A stretch of DNA of 64,000 bases from Pelotomaculum schinkii (GCF_004369205.1 NZ_QFGA01000001.1:1860001-1924000); one strand, 5' to 3'; positions 27,994 to 36,960 are shown, counted from the stretch's first letter. Numbers and translations: made by a program. The notes: generated by a model from the sequence alone, not told the origin.

Positions 27994-29013
27994 TTAACCT
28001 CTCCAGTCCTCAAGTTCATGCCTGATATAACCAAGCGTAAGTAGCAACTCCTTGACCTGTTCTACATTCAGCCGCTCAGTATTATGGGAAGTATACTCCC
28101 AGCCATAGCTTATCTGTTCATCGCCTTTAACAAAATATTTATCGTAGTTCAGGCTGCGGGTATCGGCGGGGATACGATAATAACGTCCCAGATCCTCTGC
28201 GTGTGCCATTTCCTCACGTGTGAGCAAGGTTTCATATAATTTCTCACCGTGGCGTGTACCTATAATCCTTATCTCATTGTCGGCATGGAAAAGCTCCTTT
28301 ATAGCCTGGGCCAGGTCGCCAATCGTCGAAGCTGGCGCCTTTTGCACAAATATATCGCCCTGGTTGGCGTTTTTGAACGCAAATACGACCAGTTCCACTG
28401 CATCGTCTAATGACATAAGGTAACGGGTCATATTGGGATCGGTTACGGTTAACGGTTGACCCGATTTAATCTGCTGGACAAAAAGCGGTATGACCGAACC
28501 GCGTGAAGCCATGACATTGCCGTAGCGCGTGCAGCATATGGTAGTCTTTTCCGGATCTACAGTACGTGACTTGGCAACTGTGACCTTTTCCAGCATTGCT
28601 TTAGAGATGCCCATCGCGTTTATCGGATAAACTGCCTTATCAGTTGACAGACAAATTACCTTTTTTACCCCGTAGGCTATAGCCGCATTAAGCACGTTGT
28701 CAGTGCCGATTATATTGGTCTTGACCGCCTCCATAGGGAAAAATTCGCAAGACGGCACCTGTTTTAAGGCCGCAGCGTGAAATATGTAATCGACACCATA
28801 CATAGCAGAGGCTATACTATTGTAGTCCCGCACATCTCCGATGTAAAACTTGACTTTGTCATCTTGGAGCGCTTTGCGCATATCATCTTGTTTCTTTTCA
28901 TCCCGAGAGAAAATGCGGATTTCACCGATGTCGGTTTCAAGAAAACAATTTAGTACGGCATTTCCGAAAGAGCCAGTACCACCGGTTATTAATAATGTTT
29001 TTCCTGTGAACAT
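27994..29013 (-). CDS. capE: UDP-GlcNAc 4,6-dehydratase/5-epimerase CapE (FnlA type)
   Basis: A 339-residue soluble SDR of the CapE/FnlA/FlaA1 group. It has LLITGGTGSFGNAVL, HAAALKQVPSCEFFPMEA, and MGISK in place of YxxxK, as in characterised CapE enzymes where methionine replaces the catalytic tyrosine. The latch region TDPNMTRYLMSLDDAVELV is also present. It performs the first, inverting 4,6-dehydration of UDP-GlcNAc. Three bases separate it from capF. Cytoplasmic. Confidence 0.92.
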   Translation of the reverse strand: MFTGKTLLITGGTGSFGNAVLNCFLETDIGEIRIFSRDEKKQDDMRKALQDDKVKFYIGDVRDYNSIASAMYGVDYIFHAAALKQVPSCEFFPMEAVKTNIIGTDNVLNAAIAYGVKKVICLSTDKAVYPINAMGISKAMLEKVTVAKSRTVDPEKTTICCTRYGNVMASRGSVIPLFVQQIKSGQPLTVTDPNMTRYLMSLDDAVELVVFAFKNANQGDIFVQKAPASTIGDLAQAIKELFHADNEIRIIGTRHGEKLYETLLTREEMAHAEDLGRYYRIPADTRSLNYDKYFVKGDEQISYGWEYTSHNTERLNVEQVKELLLTLGYIRHELEDWRG

Positions 29014-29037
29014 AGCCTCGCTACCTCGTTAATTAGT

Positions 29038-30234
29038 CTAATTGAAATGCTTCTCTAATATTTCAACTGATCGTTTCACGTTAAAATTATTTTCCAAATA
29101 TCTCCGTCCTTTGGCTCCCATGTTATGAAGCTCTTGAGTTATAGCGATCTCTTTTACCATGCTGACAAAACCTTCCGTATCCCCTGACCACACCCATTTA
29201 CCACACTGAGCTTCTTCTATTAAATCTTTAATATCTGTGACTTCGTCTGTGGCTGCTAATACGGGTTTTGCGTATTCCATGTATGACAGAATACGTGATG
29301 GGTAATTCGGTATTGTAAATCTTGGATCAAGTACGATTAAACCCACATCACATTCTTGTGTAATCTTTTCATACTTCTCACGTGGTAGATCTTCAACTAC
29401 GAGAGCGTTAGTAATATTGTTTTCTTTAACTGTCTGTTCCAATTTATATCTATCTGTTCCCCTGCCAATAAACAAGAAAAATATGCTGGGGCTATCTTTA
29501 CATCTCTTAATTGCCTCGCAAAGCAGGTCAATGTACTGAGGTTTCCCCATATTGCCGCCAAATAGAAAGACACATGCTTCCTGGGGAATACCAAGTTGTT
29601 CTCTCATTGACACCCCAAAAGGTTTTATGTTATTAGATAACTTTTTAGTATTCGGGAAGATCTCCACTTTTTGAGGATTTAGCCAAGGGTTATGCTCTAA
29701 GACATACTGCCGGTTAGCCGGTGACATGCAACCTATATAGTCTGGTATTTGATATAACTTCTTCTCTTGCATTGAGAAATAATGAAAGAATAGACTATTC
29801 TTTTTCAGGATTCCTAAGTCAACTGCATTTTGAGGAAAGATATCTTTAAGCATTAAGTATGCCGGACAATTAAATTGCCTTTTTGCCCACGCCACCAATC
29901 CTGCGTTTGTAACCGGTGGGGCTTCAAATAAAATGAAGTCAAAATCCTTTTTGCTCAGATACTTTTTAATTGCTTGACGCATTAATACGGGAATTCTTAA
30001 AGTAGTTATCCCCTTTTCGAGAAATCCAACATCATAATAGTTGCCGGTGACGATCCTCAAAACATCAAAACCGCGTTCCTTTTTCATTTCAGACAGCTGC
30101 ATATTCCTGGGCTGTTCGGAAACAGCTACAGTTATTTCATGGCCTGCTTCATGCAATGCCTCAGCCAAATCTGTATATATCGTCTCCCCTATTGAGGGCT
30201 CAGGAAATGATGTCGCAATATATAGCACTCTCAA
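29038..30234 (-). CDS. GT4-family glycosyltransferase, WbuB-like
   Basis: About 398 residues from a TTG at 30234 (GAGGA eight bases upstream), giving the common start MRVLYIATSFPEP; an ATG-like start eight codons earlier has no ribosome site. The donor domain shows FLFGGNMGKPQYIDLLCEAI, FIGRGTDRYKLEQ and LSYMEYAKPVLAATDEVTD. The sequence resembles WbuB-type FucNAc transferases, and the gene lies immediately upstream of capE. This makes a FucNAc (or other HexNAc) transferase plausible, but the donor is not provable here. Confidence 0.85.
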   Translation of the reverse strand: MRVLYIATSFPEPSIGETIYTDLAEALHEAGHEITVAVSEQPRNMQLSEMKKERGFDVLRIVTGNYYDVGFLEKGITTLRIPVLMRQAIKKYLSKKDFDFILFEAPPVTNAGLVAWAKRQFNCPAYLMLKDIFPQNAVDLGILKKNSLFFHYFSMQEKKLYQIPDYIGCMSPANRQYVLEHNPWLNPQKVEIFPNTKKLSNNIKPFGVSMREQLGIPQEACVFLFGGNMGKPQYIDLLCEAIKRCKDSPSIFFLFIGRGTDRYKLEQTVKENNITNALVVEDLPREKYEKITQECDVGLIVLDPRFTIPNYPSRILSYMEYAKPVLAATDEVTDIKDLIEEAQCGKWVWSGDTEGFVSMVKEIAITQELHNMGAKGRRYLENNFNVKRSVEILEKHFN

Positions 30235-30281
30235 AACAATCTTCCTCGTTTTCAGCACACGTTATCCCCTATGATCGTCTA

Positions 30282-31013
30282 TTATAAATTCCAAAGATGG
30301 TAAACCTGGTGGCAACCCACCTGCTTGCAACCGCATTTTTGGTAGAAGTTTATGGCACCCATATTCCGCAACTGAGTTCCGACTTTAAGTTCATCACACC
30401 CGCGTTGACTAGCTGCGTATTCTACAGCCTTCATTAAGCTCGAGCCGATGCCGCCTTTAGCCAGTTTACTTGAAACGCCAATCAACTCAACGGTGCAGGT
30501 TTTATCTAAATAGGAGTGCAGTAAGTACCCATTGAGCTGACCATCACTTCCCTTAGCTACAGCGTAGAATTTGTCAGCCTTCCCAAATGCATTTATCAGC
30601 CACTGGCGGTAAACTTCTGCTCCATCCCTCCTGGCAAGCTTAGGATCTTCTGTGAACTTCGAGAACGGGAAGTCTGCCATATCAACGATTCGTTCATCCC
30701 GCTCCATTGCTTGATATATCTTAATGCCTTCCGGCATAGTAGAAGGAGCGTCAATCTTTTTTTTAAACTGAATATTAACATCAGCCAGGAACGCCGTTGT
30801 CTCTCTTCCAATAAGTTGGGCATTGATAGGCTCTGAATTGCGATTCTCAATAGATATGAACTGGTAGTTTCCAAACCTTTCTCTTAAGCAATCCCATTCT
30901 AATCTCGTGACCGGCTTATGTAATATCGCTTTAGCACAGGTTACACTAAAAAAATCTGTATCCCATTGCAAATCATGGAAGGTGACCGCACTCTCTATAA
31001 CCTCATCTTTCAT
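30282..31013 (-). CDS. GNAT-family sugar N-acetyltransferase (WecD-like)
   Basis: A 243-residue protein starting at the ATG at 31013. The N-terminal region contains LQWDTDFFSVTCAKA, a WDSxFFG-like motif shared with WecD/RffC, the dTDP-4-amino-fucose acetyltransferase. The C-terminal GNAT core has VELIGVSSKLAKGGIGSSLM (acetyl-CoA binding) and NMGAINFYQKCGC. Next to a 4-aminotransferase, a 4,6-dehydratase and a PglC-like transferase, it should acetylate a UDP-4-amino sugar, replacing the hexapeptide-type PglD found in Campylobacter. The substrate is inferred from context. Confidence 0.82.
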   Translation of the reverse strand: MKDEVIESAVTFHDLQWDTDFFSVTCAKAILHKPVTRLEWDCLRERFGNYQFISIENRNSEPINAQLIGRETTAFLADVNIQFKKKIDAPSTMPEGIKIYQAMERDERIVDMADFPFSKFTEDPKLARRDGAEVYRQWLINAFGKADKFYAVAKGSDGQLNGYLLHSYLDKTCTVELIGVSSKLAKGGIGSSLMKAVEYAASQRGCDELKVGTQLRNMGAINFYQKCGCKQVGCHQVYHLWNL

Positions 31014-31029
31014 AGGTATTTCAACCCCT

Positions 31030-31671
31030 CTACATTCCAACTCCGACGCTATCTTTAGTCACTCCCGCCTCAACACCACACGAAGGTGCTACATAGATAT
31101 CTTCACGCTTCAGAACTGATACAGCCGTCTTGCAAAATATCTTTATATCAAGCCACAAGGACAGATGATCAATATAGTAAATGTCGTGCTGGATGCGCTC
31201 TTTCCAAGGTATTGTGTTCCGGTAATACGCCTGGTTGTACCCTGAAACCCCAGGTCTAACCTCCAGTTTACGTTCTTCATTTCCCTCATATAGCTCACGA
31301 TGCTCCGGCAAATCCGGTCTGGGTCCGATAATGCTCATATCCCCTTTGATGATATTAAGTAGCTGAGGTGTCTCATCAAGGCTGGCCTTACGAATAAACT
31401 TTCCTATCTTGGTCAGTCTTGGGTCGTCCTCTGAATTAAATGTTGAGCCATCCTCATTTCTGATGTCCGGCGAATTCATCTTCATAGAACGAAACTTGTA
31501 CATCTTAAATACTTTCCCGTCCTTACCCAGTCGTGGCGCGTTATAAAAGATTGAGCCTTTGTCCTGGAAATAGATGATTGGGCCGATGACAACCAATATA
31601 ATGAACCAGAATGGCAGTGCAATTAAGGCTAACATCACATCAAATAATCTCTTAAAAAAGTATCTGTACAT
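31030..31671 (-). CDS. Small monotopic phosphoglycosyl transferase (PglC-like initiating enzyme)
   Basis: A 213-residue bacterial sugar transferase with only the catalytic domain and one N-terminal re-entrant helix (residues 10-30, DVMLALIALPFWFIILVVI). Motifs are KMYKFRSM, SLDETPQLLNIIKGDMSIIGPRP (given in parts: the DE dyad then GPRP) and EVRPGVSGYNQAYYRN. It loads a phospho-sugar onto undecaprenyl phosphate and so starts the repeat unit. Its neighbours suggest the substrate is a UDP-diacetamido-trideoxyhexose. Confidence 0.92.
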   Translation of the reverse strand: MYRYFFKRLFDVMLALIALPFWFIILVVIGPIIYFQDKGSIFYNAPRLGKDGKVFKMYKFRSMKMNSPDIRNEDGSTFNSEDDPRLTKIGKFIRKASLDETPQLLNIIKGDMSIIGPRPDLPEHRELYEGNEERKLEVRPGVSGYNQAYYRNTIPWKERIQHDIYYIDHLSLWLDIKIFCKTAVSVLKREDIYVAPSCGVEAGVTKDSVGVGM

Positions 31672-31692
31672 TTATAACACCTTGTAGTTTGT

Positions 31693-32910
31693 TTATAATA
31701 CATCTGCCAGAGTAGTTTTAAATGTCTCTATCACATACCCCACATCCTCATCACTAAGCAACGTATGAAGCGGCAGAGTTATCTCATTCTCATACTGGTT
31801 ATAAGCATTCGGATAATCACCTATATCAAACCCCAGCTCCTTATAAGCAGTCATCATCGGCAGCGGCTTGTAATGCACGTTTGCTGACACTCCGGCTTCA
31901 GCCATTTTTACTATCAATGCATTACGCTGTTCCTCTCCTATTCCTGGGATCCTAGCTAAATAGAGGTGGCCGCTAGACCTGCCGTCTTCATAATGTCTTA
32001 TCGATTTTACGCCCAGCGGCAGCAATGCCCGATCATATCTCTCAACAATCTCACGCCTGCGTTTTAGCATCCCATCGTACCGCTCCAGCTGTGCCAATCC
32101 GAACGCAGCCATGATATCCGTCATGTTGCATTTATAGCCTAGATGTACAATGTCGTACTCCCACGCGCCAATCTTGTTCTTGGCCAGAGCGTCCTTGGAC
32201 TGCCCGTGCAGGGAGTAGACCATGTACTGGTTGTAGAGCTTATCGTTCTCAAGGTCAGGGACGTCTCTCCATACCACAGCGCCGCCTTCTGCCGTTGTCA
32301 GGTTCTTCACGGCATGAAATGAGAAACAGGTAAAGTCCGCGGCCACGCCGCTCTTCTTTCCTTGACGCTCCGCGCCAAAACCGTGGGCGGAATCAGCCAC
32401 GACAATAACACGGTTGAAAATTTCCTGGAGCAGGCTGTTGGCGCGGAAAAGCTCCCGCTTGCTTTCCACGGCCTCGAATATCTTATCGTAATCACACATC
32501 TTGCCGGCAATATCCACCGGGATGATCGCTTTGGTTTTTTCCGTTATGGCATCGGCCAGCTTGTCATAGTCCATCTCAAATGACTCAGGCGCAGTGTCCA
32601 CAAGTACAATCTTTGCGCCAACATGGTTTATAACAGATGCGGATGCGGTATATGTATAAGCGCTTGTGATGACCTCGTCACCAGCGCCGATCCCCAGGAT
32701 GCGTAGGGTAAGCTCCATTGCCGCCGTAGCCGAACTCAAGGCTGCGGCTTTAGACGTGCCGGTGTACGCAGCTATCTTTTGCTCAAAAAGCTTCGTCCTC
32801 GGCCCTGTGGTAATCCAGCCGGACTTCATTGCTTTTGCTACTTCCTCTATCTCAGCGTCAGTAATATCCGGCGGTGAGAACGGGATGTTCCTGATTTTGG
32901 TGTTTTCCAT
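31693..32910 (-). CDS. DegT/DnrJ/EryC1 4-aminotransferase (PglE-like)
   Basis: A 405-residue PLP aminotransferase, ATG at 32910. It opens with IPFSPPDITDAEIEEV, typical of PglE/perosamine synthase enzymes. The PLP lysine is in FSFHAVKNLTTAEGGA near residue 200, and VADSAHGFGAERQGKKSG lies before it. It should aminate the 4-keto-6-deoxy sugar made by the dehydratase encoded at 33190-35016. Relative to the wbpE-type enzyme at 8484 it is longer and in a different subgroup. Cytoplasmic. Confidence 0.9.
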   Translation of the reverse strand: MENTKIRNIPFSPPDITDAEIEEVAKAMKSGWITTGPRTKLFEQKIAAYTGTSKAAALSSATAAMELTLRILGIGAGDEVITSAYTYTASASVINHVGAKIVLVDTAPESFEMDYDKLADAITEKTKAIIPVDIAGKMCDYDKIFEAVESKRELFRANSLLQEIFNRVIVVADSAHGFGAERQGKKSGVAADFTCFSFHAVKNLTTAEGGAVVWRDVPDLENDKLYNQYMVYSLHGQSKDALAKNKIGAWEYDIVHLGYKCNMTDIMAAFGLAQLERYDGMLKRRREIVERYDRALLPLGVKSIRHYEDGRSSGHLYLARIPGIGEEQRNALIVKMAEAGVSANVHYKPLPMMTAYKELGFDIGDYPNAYNQYENEITLPLHTLLSDEDVGYVIETFKTTLADVL

Positions 32911-32960
32911 TACAGCGGCACTCTCCCACAAAACTATACTGTAACATTAGGACTACGTAA

Positions 32961-33011
32961 GTTCGGCGCCGGCGCGCCGTGTGCGATTGAAATGGCGGCT
33001 ACATTGCTGGG
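32961..33011 (+). repeat. Dispersed GGCGCG/TGTGCGATTGAAAT element
   Basis: A copy of a repeat also found at about 57799-57850, in reverse at 43243-43283 and partly at 49690-49722. It has a GC-rich palindromic head (GGCGCCGGCGCGCC) followed by GTGTGCGATTGAAATGG and CTACATTGCTGG. It lies in the 279-base gap between the aminotransferase and the dehydratase genes. I see no gene in the rest of the gap. Confidence 0.75.
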
Positions 33012-33189
33012 TTCCACTTTCTGCTGGTGTGTGAGCAGCATGATCGTCTAAGGTTTTGAAAATCAGATAACCAAATATAGACAATCCATCCCCCTACCAA
33101 AAAAGACTGCCGCAAGCCCCAAGCCACATACAGTCCAATCAGCCTTTGAAATTACAACAAAGCACTCTTCCCATGCATGTCCCGGGAAC

Positions 33190-35016
33190 CTATCCAGCCT
33201 GCACTTTCCTGTAGCTCCTGAACCTCGGTATAATAGCCCCCAGCGCGTTGAAGATGTCCTCGGCGGTGCACTGCAGCCCCTTGCGGGAGAGGTTGACCAG
33301 CTCGCTCTCCAGCGCTTCCACGTCGACGAGTGAAGGCCGCACGGTAAAGATGCGCTTGTGCTCGGTGGCGCTGGAGCCTTCCTCGGCGGTCAGCAGTTCT
33401 TCAAAAAGCTTTTCTCCCGGCCGTACGCCGGTGAACTTGATTTGGATATCCTTGTCGGGCTCCAGGCCCGACAGCTTGATCATATCACGGGCCATGTCCA
33501 CGATCTTCACCGGCTCGCCCATGTCCAGGACAAAGACCTCCCCGCCCCTGGCCATGGCCCCGGCCTGGATCACCAGCTGCACGGCCTCGGGTATGGTCAT
33601 GAAGTAGCGCTTCATCTCGGGGTGGGTGACGGTGACCGGGCCGCCCCTGGCGATCTGCTTCTTGAAAAGCGGCGCCACGCTGCCGCTGCTGCCCAGCACG
33701 TTGCCGAAGCGCACGGCGGTGAATATTGTTATGCCGGCCATATTTTCCCGGGCGATGATCAGTTCGGCCATGCGCTTGGTCGCGCCCATGACGCTGGACG
33801 GGTTCACCGCCTTGTCGGTGGAGATCAGGAGGAACCCGCTCGCCCCAAAGCGGACGGCTGCCTGCGCCAGGTTGCGGGTGCCGAAAACATTTGTCTTCAC
33901 CGCTTCGGCGGGGTGCAGCTCCATCAGGGGCACGTGCTTGTGCGCCGCGGCATGGAAGACCACGTCGGGGCGGTGTGTTTGGAATACGTCTTCGACTCTG
34001 GGCTTGTCCCTGATATCCGCTATCTCGATCGCCAGGGCGACGCCGGGAAATTTCTCCTCCAGCTCCAGCCAGATGCTGTGGACGCTGTTTTCACCGTGGC
34101 CCAGGAGCACCAGTTTTCTGGGGCCGACGGCGGCCACCTGGCGGCACAGCTCGGAGCCGATGGAGCCTCCGGCGCCGGTGATCAGGACGGTCTTGCCCCC
34201 CAGGTAGCCCGCGATTTCCTTCAAGTCCACCCGCACCGGCTCGCGGCGCAGCAGGTCCTCCAGCTGCACCGGCCGCAGGTGGTTCACGGAGACCTGGCCG
34301 TCGATGATCTGGTACATGCCGGGCAATATCCTCAGCTCGGCCTTGGTGCCGCGGCAGATCTCCACGATATCCCGGACGACGGAAGCTTCCACCGAGGGCA
34401 TGGCGATGACCACCAGGCTGATCTTGAGCCGCGCTACCACCTCTGGTATTTGCTCCCGCGTGCCCAGCACGGGCAGGCCCAGCACGGTGACGTTGCGTTT
34501 CATGGGGTCGTCGTCGATGAAGCCGACCGGGATAAAGCTGCTCTTGCTGCCCTTCAGCTCCCTGGCCACCATCGCCCCGCCGTCGCCGGCGCCGATGATC
34601 AAGGCCCGCCGGCTCGGCTTGTGTCCGTTGGTTTTCAGGTGTTCCACGGCGTATCGCCACAGCAGCCGGGAGCCCCCCATCAACAATATGGCGAAGGCCC
34701 AGTGCATGGCCACGATGCTGCGCGGCAGCGGCGCGTGGGCGAAGAAGGATATCGCGATGGCCGCCAGGCTGCCGAGCGTGACCGCCTGGATCACCGCGAA
34801 CAGCTCGCCCGTGCTGGCGTAGGCCCAGATCCGGTTGTAGAGCTTGAAAACGTAGAATATGGCGATGAAGGTTATTGTTATCCATGGGGCGAGGCTTATA
34901 TAGGAGCGCAGGTACTGGCTGACGCCGTCGTTTTCGTAAAAGCGCAGCACGAAAGGGATGGCCATGGCCAGGTTGATGATGGCGGCGTCGCAGAGCATTA
35001 GGAGTATTGTTCTCAT
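33190..35016 (-). CDS. Membrane-bound UDP-GlcNAc 4,6-dehydratase (PglF/WbpM/CapD type)
   Basis: A 608-residue protein with four N-terminal transmembrane helices (residues 1-110), a CoA-binding-like Rossmann domain (ALIIGAGDGGAMVARELKG near 140) and a C-terminal SDR domain from about 280 (VLITGAGGSIGSELCRQV). HAAAHKHVPLMELHPAEA and MGATKRMAEL follow; methionine replaces the usual catalytic tyrosine, as in WbpM and PglF. It makes UDP-4-keto-6-deoxy-GlcNAc for the aminotransferase. Acts at the cytoplasmic face. It is the first sugar-synthesis gene of the locus after the wzz/cpsD genes. Confidence 0.93.
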   Translation of the reverse strand: MRTILLMLCDAAIINLAMAIPFVLRFYENDGVSQYLRSYISLAPWITITFIAIFYVFKLYNRIWAYASTGELFAVIQAVTLGSLAAIAISFFAHAPLPRSIVAMHWAFAILLMGGSRLLWRYAVEHLKTNGHKPSRRALIIGAGDGGAMVARELKGSKSSFIPVGFIDDDPMKRNVTVLGLPVLGTREQIPEVVARLKISLVVIAMPSVEASVVRDIVEICRGTKAELRILPGMYQIIDGQVSVNHLRPVQLEDLLRREPVRVDLKEIAGYLGGKTVLITGAGGSIGSELCRQVAAVGPRKLVLLGHGENSVHSIWLELEEKFPGVALAIEIADIRDKPRVEDVFQTHRPDVVFHAAAHKHVPLMELHPAEAVKTNVFGTRNLAQAAVRFGASGFLLISTDKAVNPSSVMGATKRMAELIIARENMAGITIFTAVRFGNVLGSSGSVAPLFKKQIARGGPVTVTHPEMKRYFMTIPEAVQLVIQAGAMARGGEVFVLDMGEPVKIVDMARDMIKLSGLEPDKDIQIKFTGVRPGEKLFEELLTAEEGSSATEHKRIFTVRPSLVDVEALESELVNLSRKGLQCTAEDIFNALGAIIPRFRSYRKVQAG

Positions 35017-35154
35017 GCCGGTTTTCAGAGGTGATCACTCCAGTGCTGTAAGGTAACAGATTCTACAAAGAAAGCTTGGTTAAAGGGCTTGGGCGCTGAC
35101 GCGCCCTGTGCGAATGAATTATTGTTAATTTTGCGCTCATATTTTTGCGCAGGT

Positions 35155-35877
35155 TCAGGGCTCTGCGGCCTGTTTTTCCTCGGAGGGGGCGTCTTTGGCG
35201 CCGTAGTAATAATAGTAGTTGCCGTCGCCGTGCATACGGGCTTCGTTCAGCACCACGCCGATGCTTTTGGCGTTGGCTTTCTGCAGCTGGTCCCTGGCCG
35301 CCCGGGCCATTTCGATGCGCGATGAGCCGGACTTGAGCACCAGGAGCACGCTGTCGGCCATGGGCGCCAGCAGGGCGGCGTCGGTCACGGCGATCACCGG
35401 CGGCGCGTCAAGCAGAGCCACGTCGTACTCCGCCGATACCCGGGCCAGGATCTCGGCCATTTTGGCGGAGCCCAGCAGCTCCGACGGATTGGGCGGGATC
35501 GGGCCGCTGGTGATCACGTGGAGCCCTTCCACCCCGGTGGCGTTGACGGCCTCGTCCAAAGCCAGGTCCTGGACCAGCAGGTTGGTGAGCCCGACGCGGT
35601 TGTCCAGGTCAAAATACTTGTGCATCACAGGTTTTCGCAGGTCGCAGTCGACGATCAGGACGCGGCTTTCGGCCTGCGCTATAACCACCCCCAGGTTGGA
35701 GGTAACCGTGGACTTGCCGTCCTCCGGGCCGGGGCTGGTGACCAGGATCGTCCTGTTCAGTCCACTGGAAGAGGAAAAAGATATATTGGTCCGCAGGGTC
35801 CGGAACGCCTCCGCTATTGCCGATTTGGGCCGGATATGCGAGAAAAGCTTTCTTTCCTTCCCGTCGCTTCTAGACAT
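35155..35877 (-). CDS. cpsD: Bacterial tyrosine kinase CpsD/YwqD, copy 1
   Basis: A 240-residue BY-kinase. Walker A is SPGPEDGKSTVTSNLG near residue 50, Walker A' VLIVDCDLRKP near 75 and Walker B VALLDAPPVI near 150. The C-terminal tail has a tyrosine cluster (GNYYYYYGAKD) for autophosphorylation. It works with the membrane adaptor Wzz encoded immediately upstream (16 bases) to control chain length and polymer export, and in Bacillus also phosphorylates UDP-glucose dehydrogenase. It has a close paralogue at 39548-40255. ATG preceded by GAGGTGCAGCA. Confidence 0.93.
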   Translation of the reverse strand: MSRSDGKERKLFSHIRPKSAIAEAFRTLRTNISFSSSSGLNRTILVTSPGPEDGKSTVTSNLGVVIAQAESRVLIVDCDLRKPVMHKYFDLDNRVGLTNLLVQDLALDEAVNATGVEGLHVITSGPIPPNPSELLGSAKMAEILARVSAEYDVALLDAPPVIAVTDAALLAPMADSVLLVLKSGSSRIEMARAARDQLQKANAKSIGVVLNEARMHGDGNYYYYYGAKDAPSEEKQAAEP

Positions 35878-35893
35878 TGCTGCACCTCGTTGT

Positions 35894-36823
35894 TTAGTCG
35901 CTGCCGTAATAGGTCCTGGCGCGGCTGTCCGCGGACGGGATCGTCCCCATCACGGGCAGGTCCAGGTGCCTGGCCACGTCCTCGGGGTTTTTGATCGTGT
36001 TGTCCAGGAACTCCAGCGCGAAAGCCAGAGCCACCGCGGCCAGCAGGCCCAGCAAAAAGGCCACGGCTATGTTCATCTGCTTGTTGGGCTTGACCCGGAC
36101 CGCCGCCATGGCCGGTGAGACGATCACCACGCTGGTGCTGCCCAGGTCGAAGGAACGGGTGATCTGCGTCTTGGTGATGCCCTCGGACAACAGCGTCAGC
36201 ATGCCCTGCAGGCGGTCGCGCTCGGACTGCGTCGTGGCGGCGTCCAGTTCCTTCCGCACCTCCTCCATCTGCTGCTGCAGGAACGCCACGGAGCGGTCCA
36301 TCACTTCCTGGTTCCTCTCCGTAATCGACCCGATAAATTCCTTGCTCAGCGTATTGGCGATGTCCACGGCCAGCTGCGGGTCGTGGTTGCTGACGCTCAC
36401 TTCGAGCAGGTAGGAGTCCTTGGCGGACGAGGCCTTGACCTGCTGAGCCAGACTGCGGGGCGTAAAACCGTAGGGCTCCAGGCCCATTTGCTCGATGACC
36501 CGCCTCATCAGCTCGTCGCTCTTGACCTGGCCGACGTAGGTGTTCATGGTCAGCACGGGGATGCGGGAGACGGTATTGAGCAGATCGTCCGGGTCATTGC
36601 TCCGGGTCGTCGTCTGCAGCTTGTCCGCCGCCTGGGTGACCAGGAGGACGGTCTTGGCCTCGTAGACGGGCTTCAGCACAAAGAAGCTCAAAATGGCGCT
36701 TACAAGCGCCGCCAGCAGGGGGAGCAGGACGACCAGGGCGCGGCGCTTTTTCAGGAGTTGTATGTACACGCGCAGGTCTATTTCCTGCCCGTCGATACCG
36801 GCCGGGGTGTTTTGATTGGGCAA
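35894..36823 (-). CDS. Wzz/YveK chain-length adaptor, copy 1
   Basis: A 309-residue polysaccharide co-polymerase with two transmembrane helices: residues about 30-50 (ALVVLLPLLAALVSAILSFF) and about 255-275. An extracytoplasmic coiled region lies between them. The start is a TTG with GGAGG upstream, aligning exactly with the paralogue at 40278. The C-terminal stretch NPEDVARHLDLPVMGTIPSA is the usual cytoplasmic segment that activates the kinase. Together with cpsD1 it forms one of two complete adaptor-kinase pairs in the locus. Confidence 0.92.
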   Translation of the reverse strand: MPNQNTPAGIDGQEIDLRVYIQLLKKRRALVVLLPLLAALVSAILSFFVLKPVYEAKTVLLVTQAADKLQTTTRSNDPDDLLNTVSRIPVLTMNTYVGQVKSDELMRRVIEQMGLEPYGFTPRSLAQQVKASSAKDSYLLEVSVSNHDPQLAVDIANTLSKEFIGSITERNQEVMDRSVAFLQQQMEEVRKELDAATTQSERDRLQGMLTLLSEGITKTQITRSFDLGSTSVVIVSPAMAAVRVKPNKQMNIAVAFLLGLLAAVALAFALEFLDNTIKNPEDVARHLDLPVMGTIPSADSRARTYYGSD

Positions 36824-36864
36824 ACGCTTCTTACCTCCAGTATTGCCGCGTTAAAGCATATGGG

Positions 36865-36960
36865 AAAAAACAAAAAACCAGCAGAAGGAGCTGCCGGTTG
36901 CGTCACTGGCTCAAACTGGTTTCAGACGCCCAAAATAAGATACCAGCTTCATCACCTTCA
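36865..36960 (-). ncRNA. Structured leader with intrinsic terminator upstream of wzz1
   Basis: On the minus strand the leader has GCTGGT (36941-36946 region), GGGCGTC...GACGC around a loop, then ACCGGCAG-loop-CTGCTGGT followed by TTTTTTG (36870-36898), a good rho-independent terminator. ACCGGC can pair either with the upstream GCTGGT or with the terminator's 3' arm, so the two states exclude each other. The same segment (GGGCGTCTGAA..CCAG...GAGCCAGTGACGCAACCGGC, cited in parts) is conserved upstream of wzz2. This looks like a transcription-attenuating leader of unknown ligand or factor. Confidence 0.6.

Noticed and set aside
33358-35001. A 547-codon open frame on the plus strand opposite the PglF-like dehydratase gene
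   Set aside because: It lies fully antisense to a clear coding gene with all motifs, is rich in His/Gly/Asp as expected from reversed high-GC codons, and has no ribosome site.
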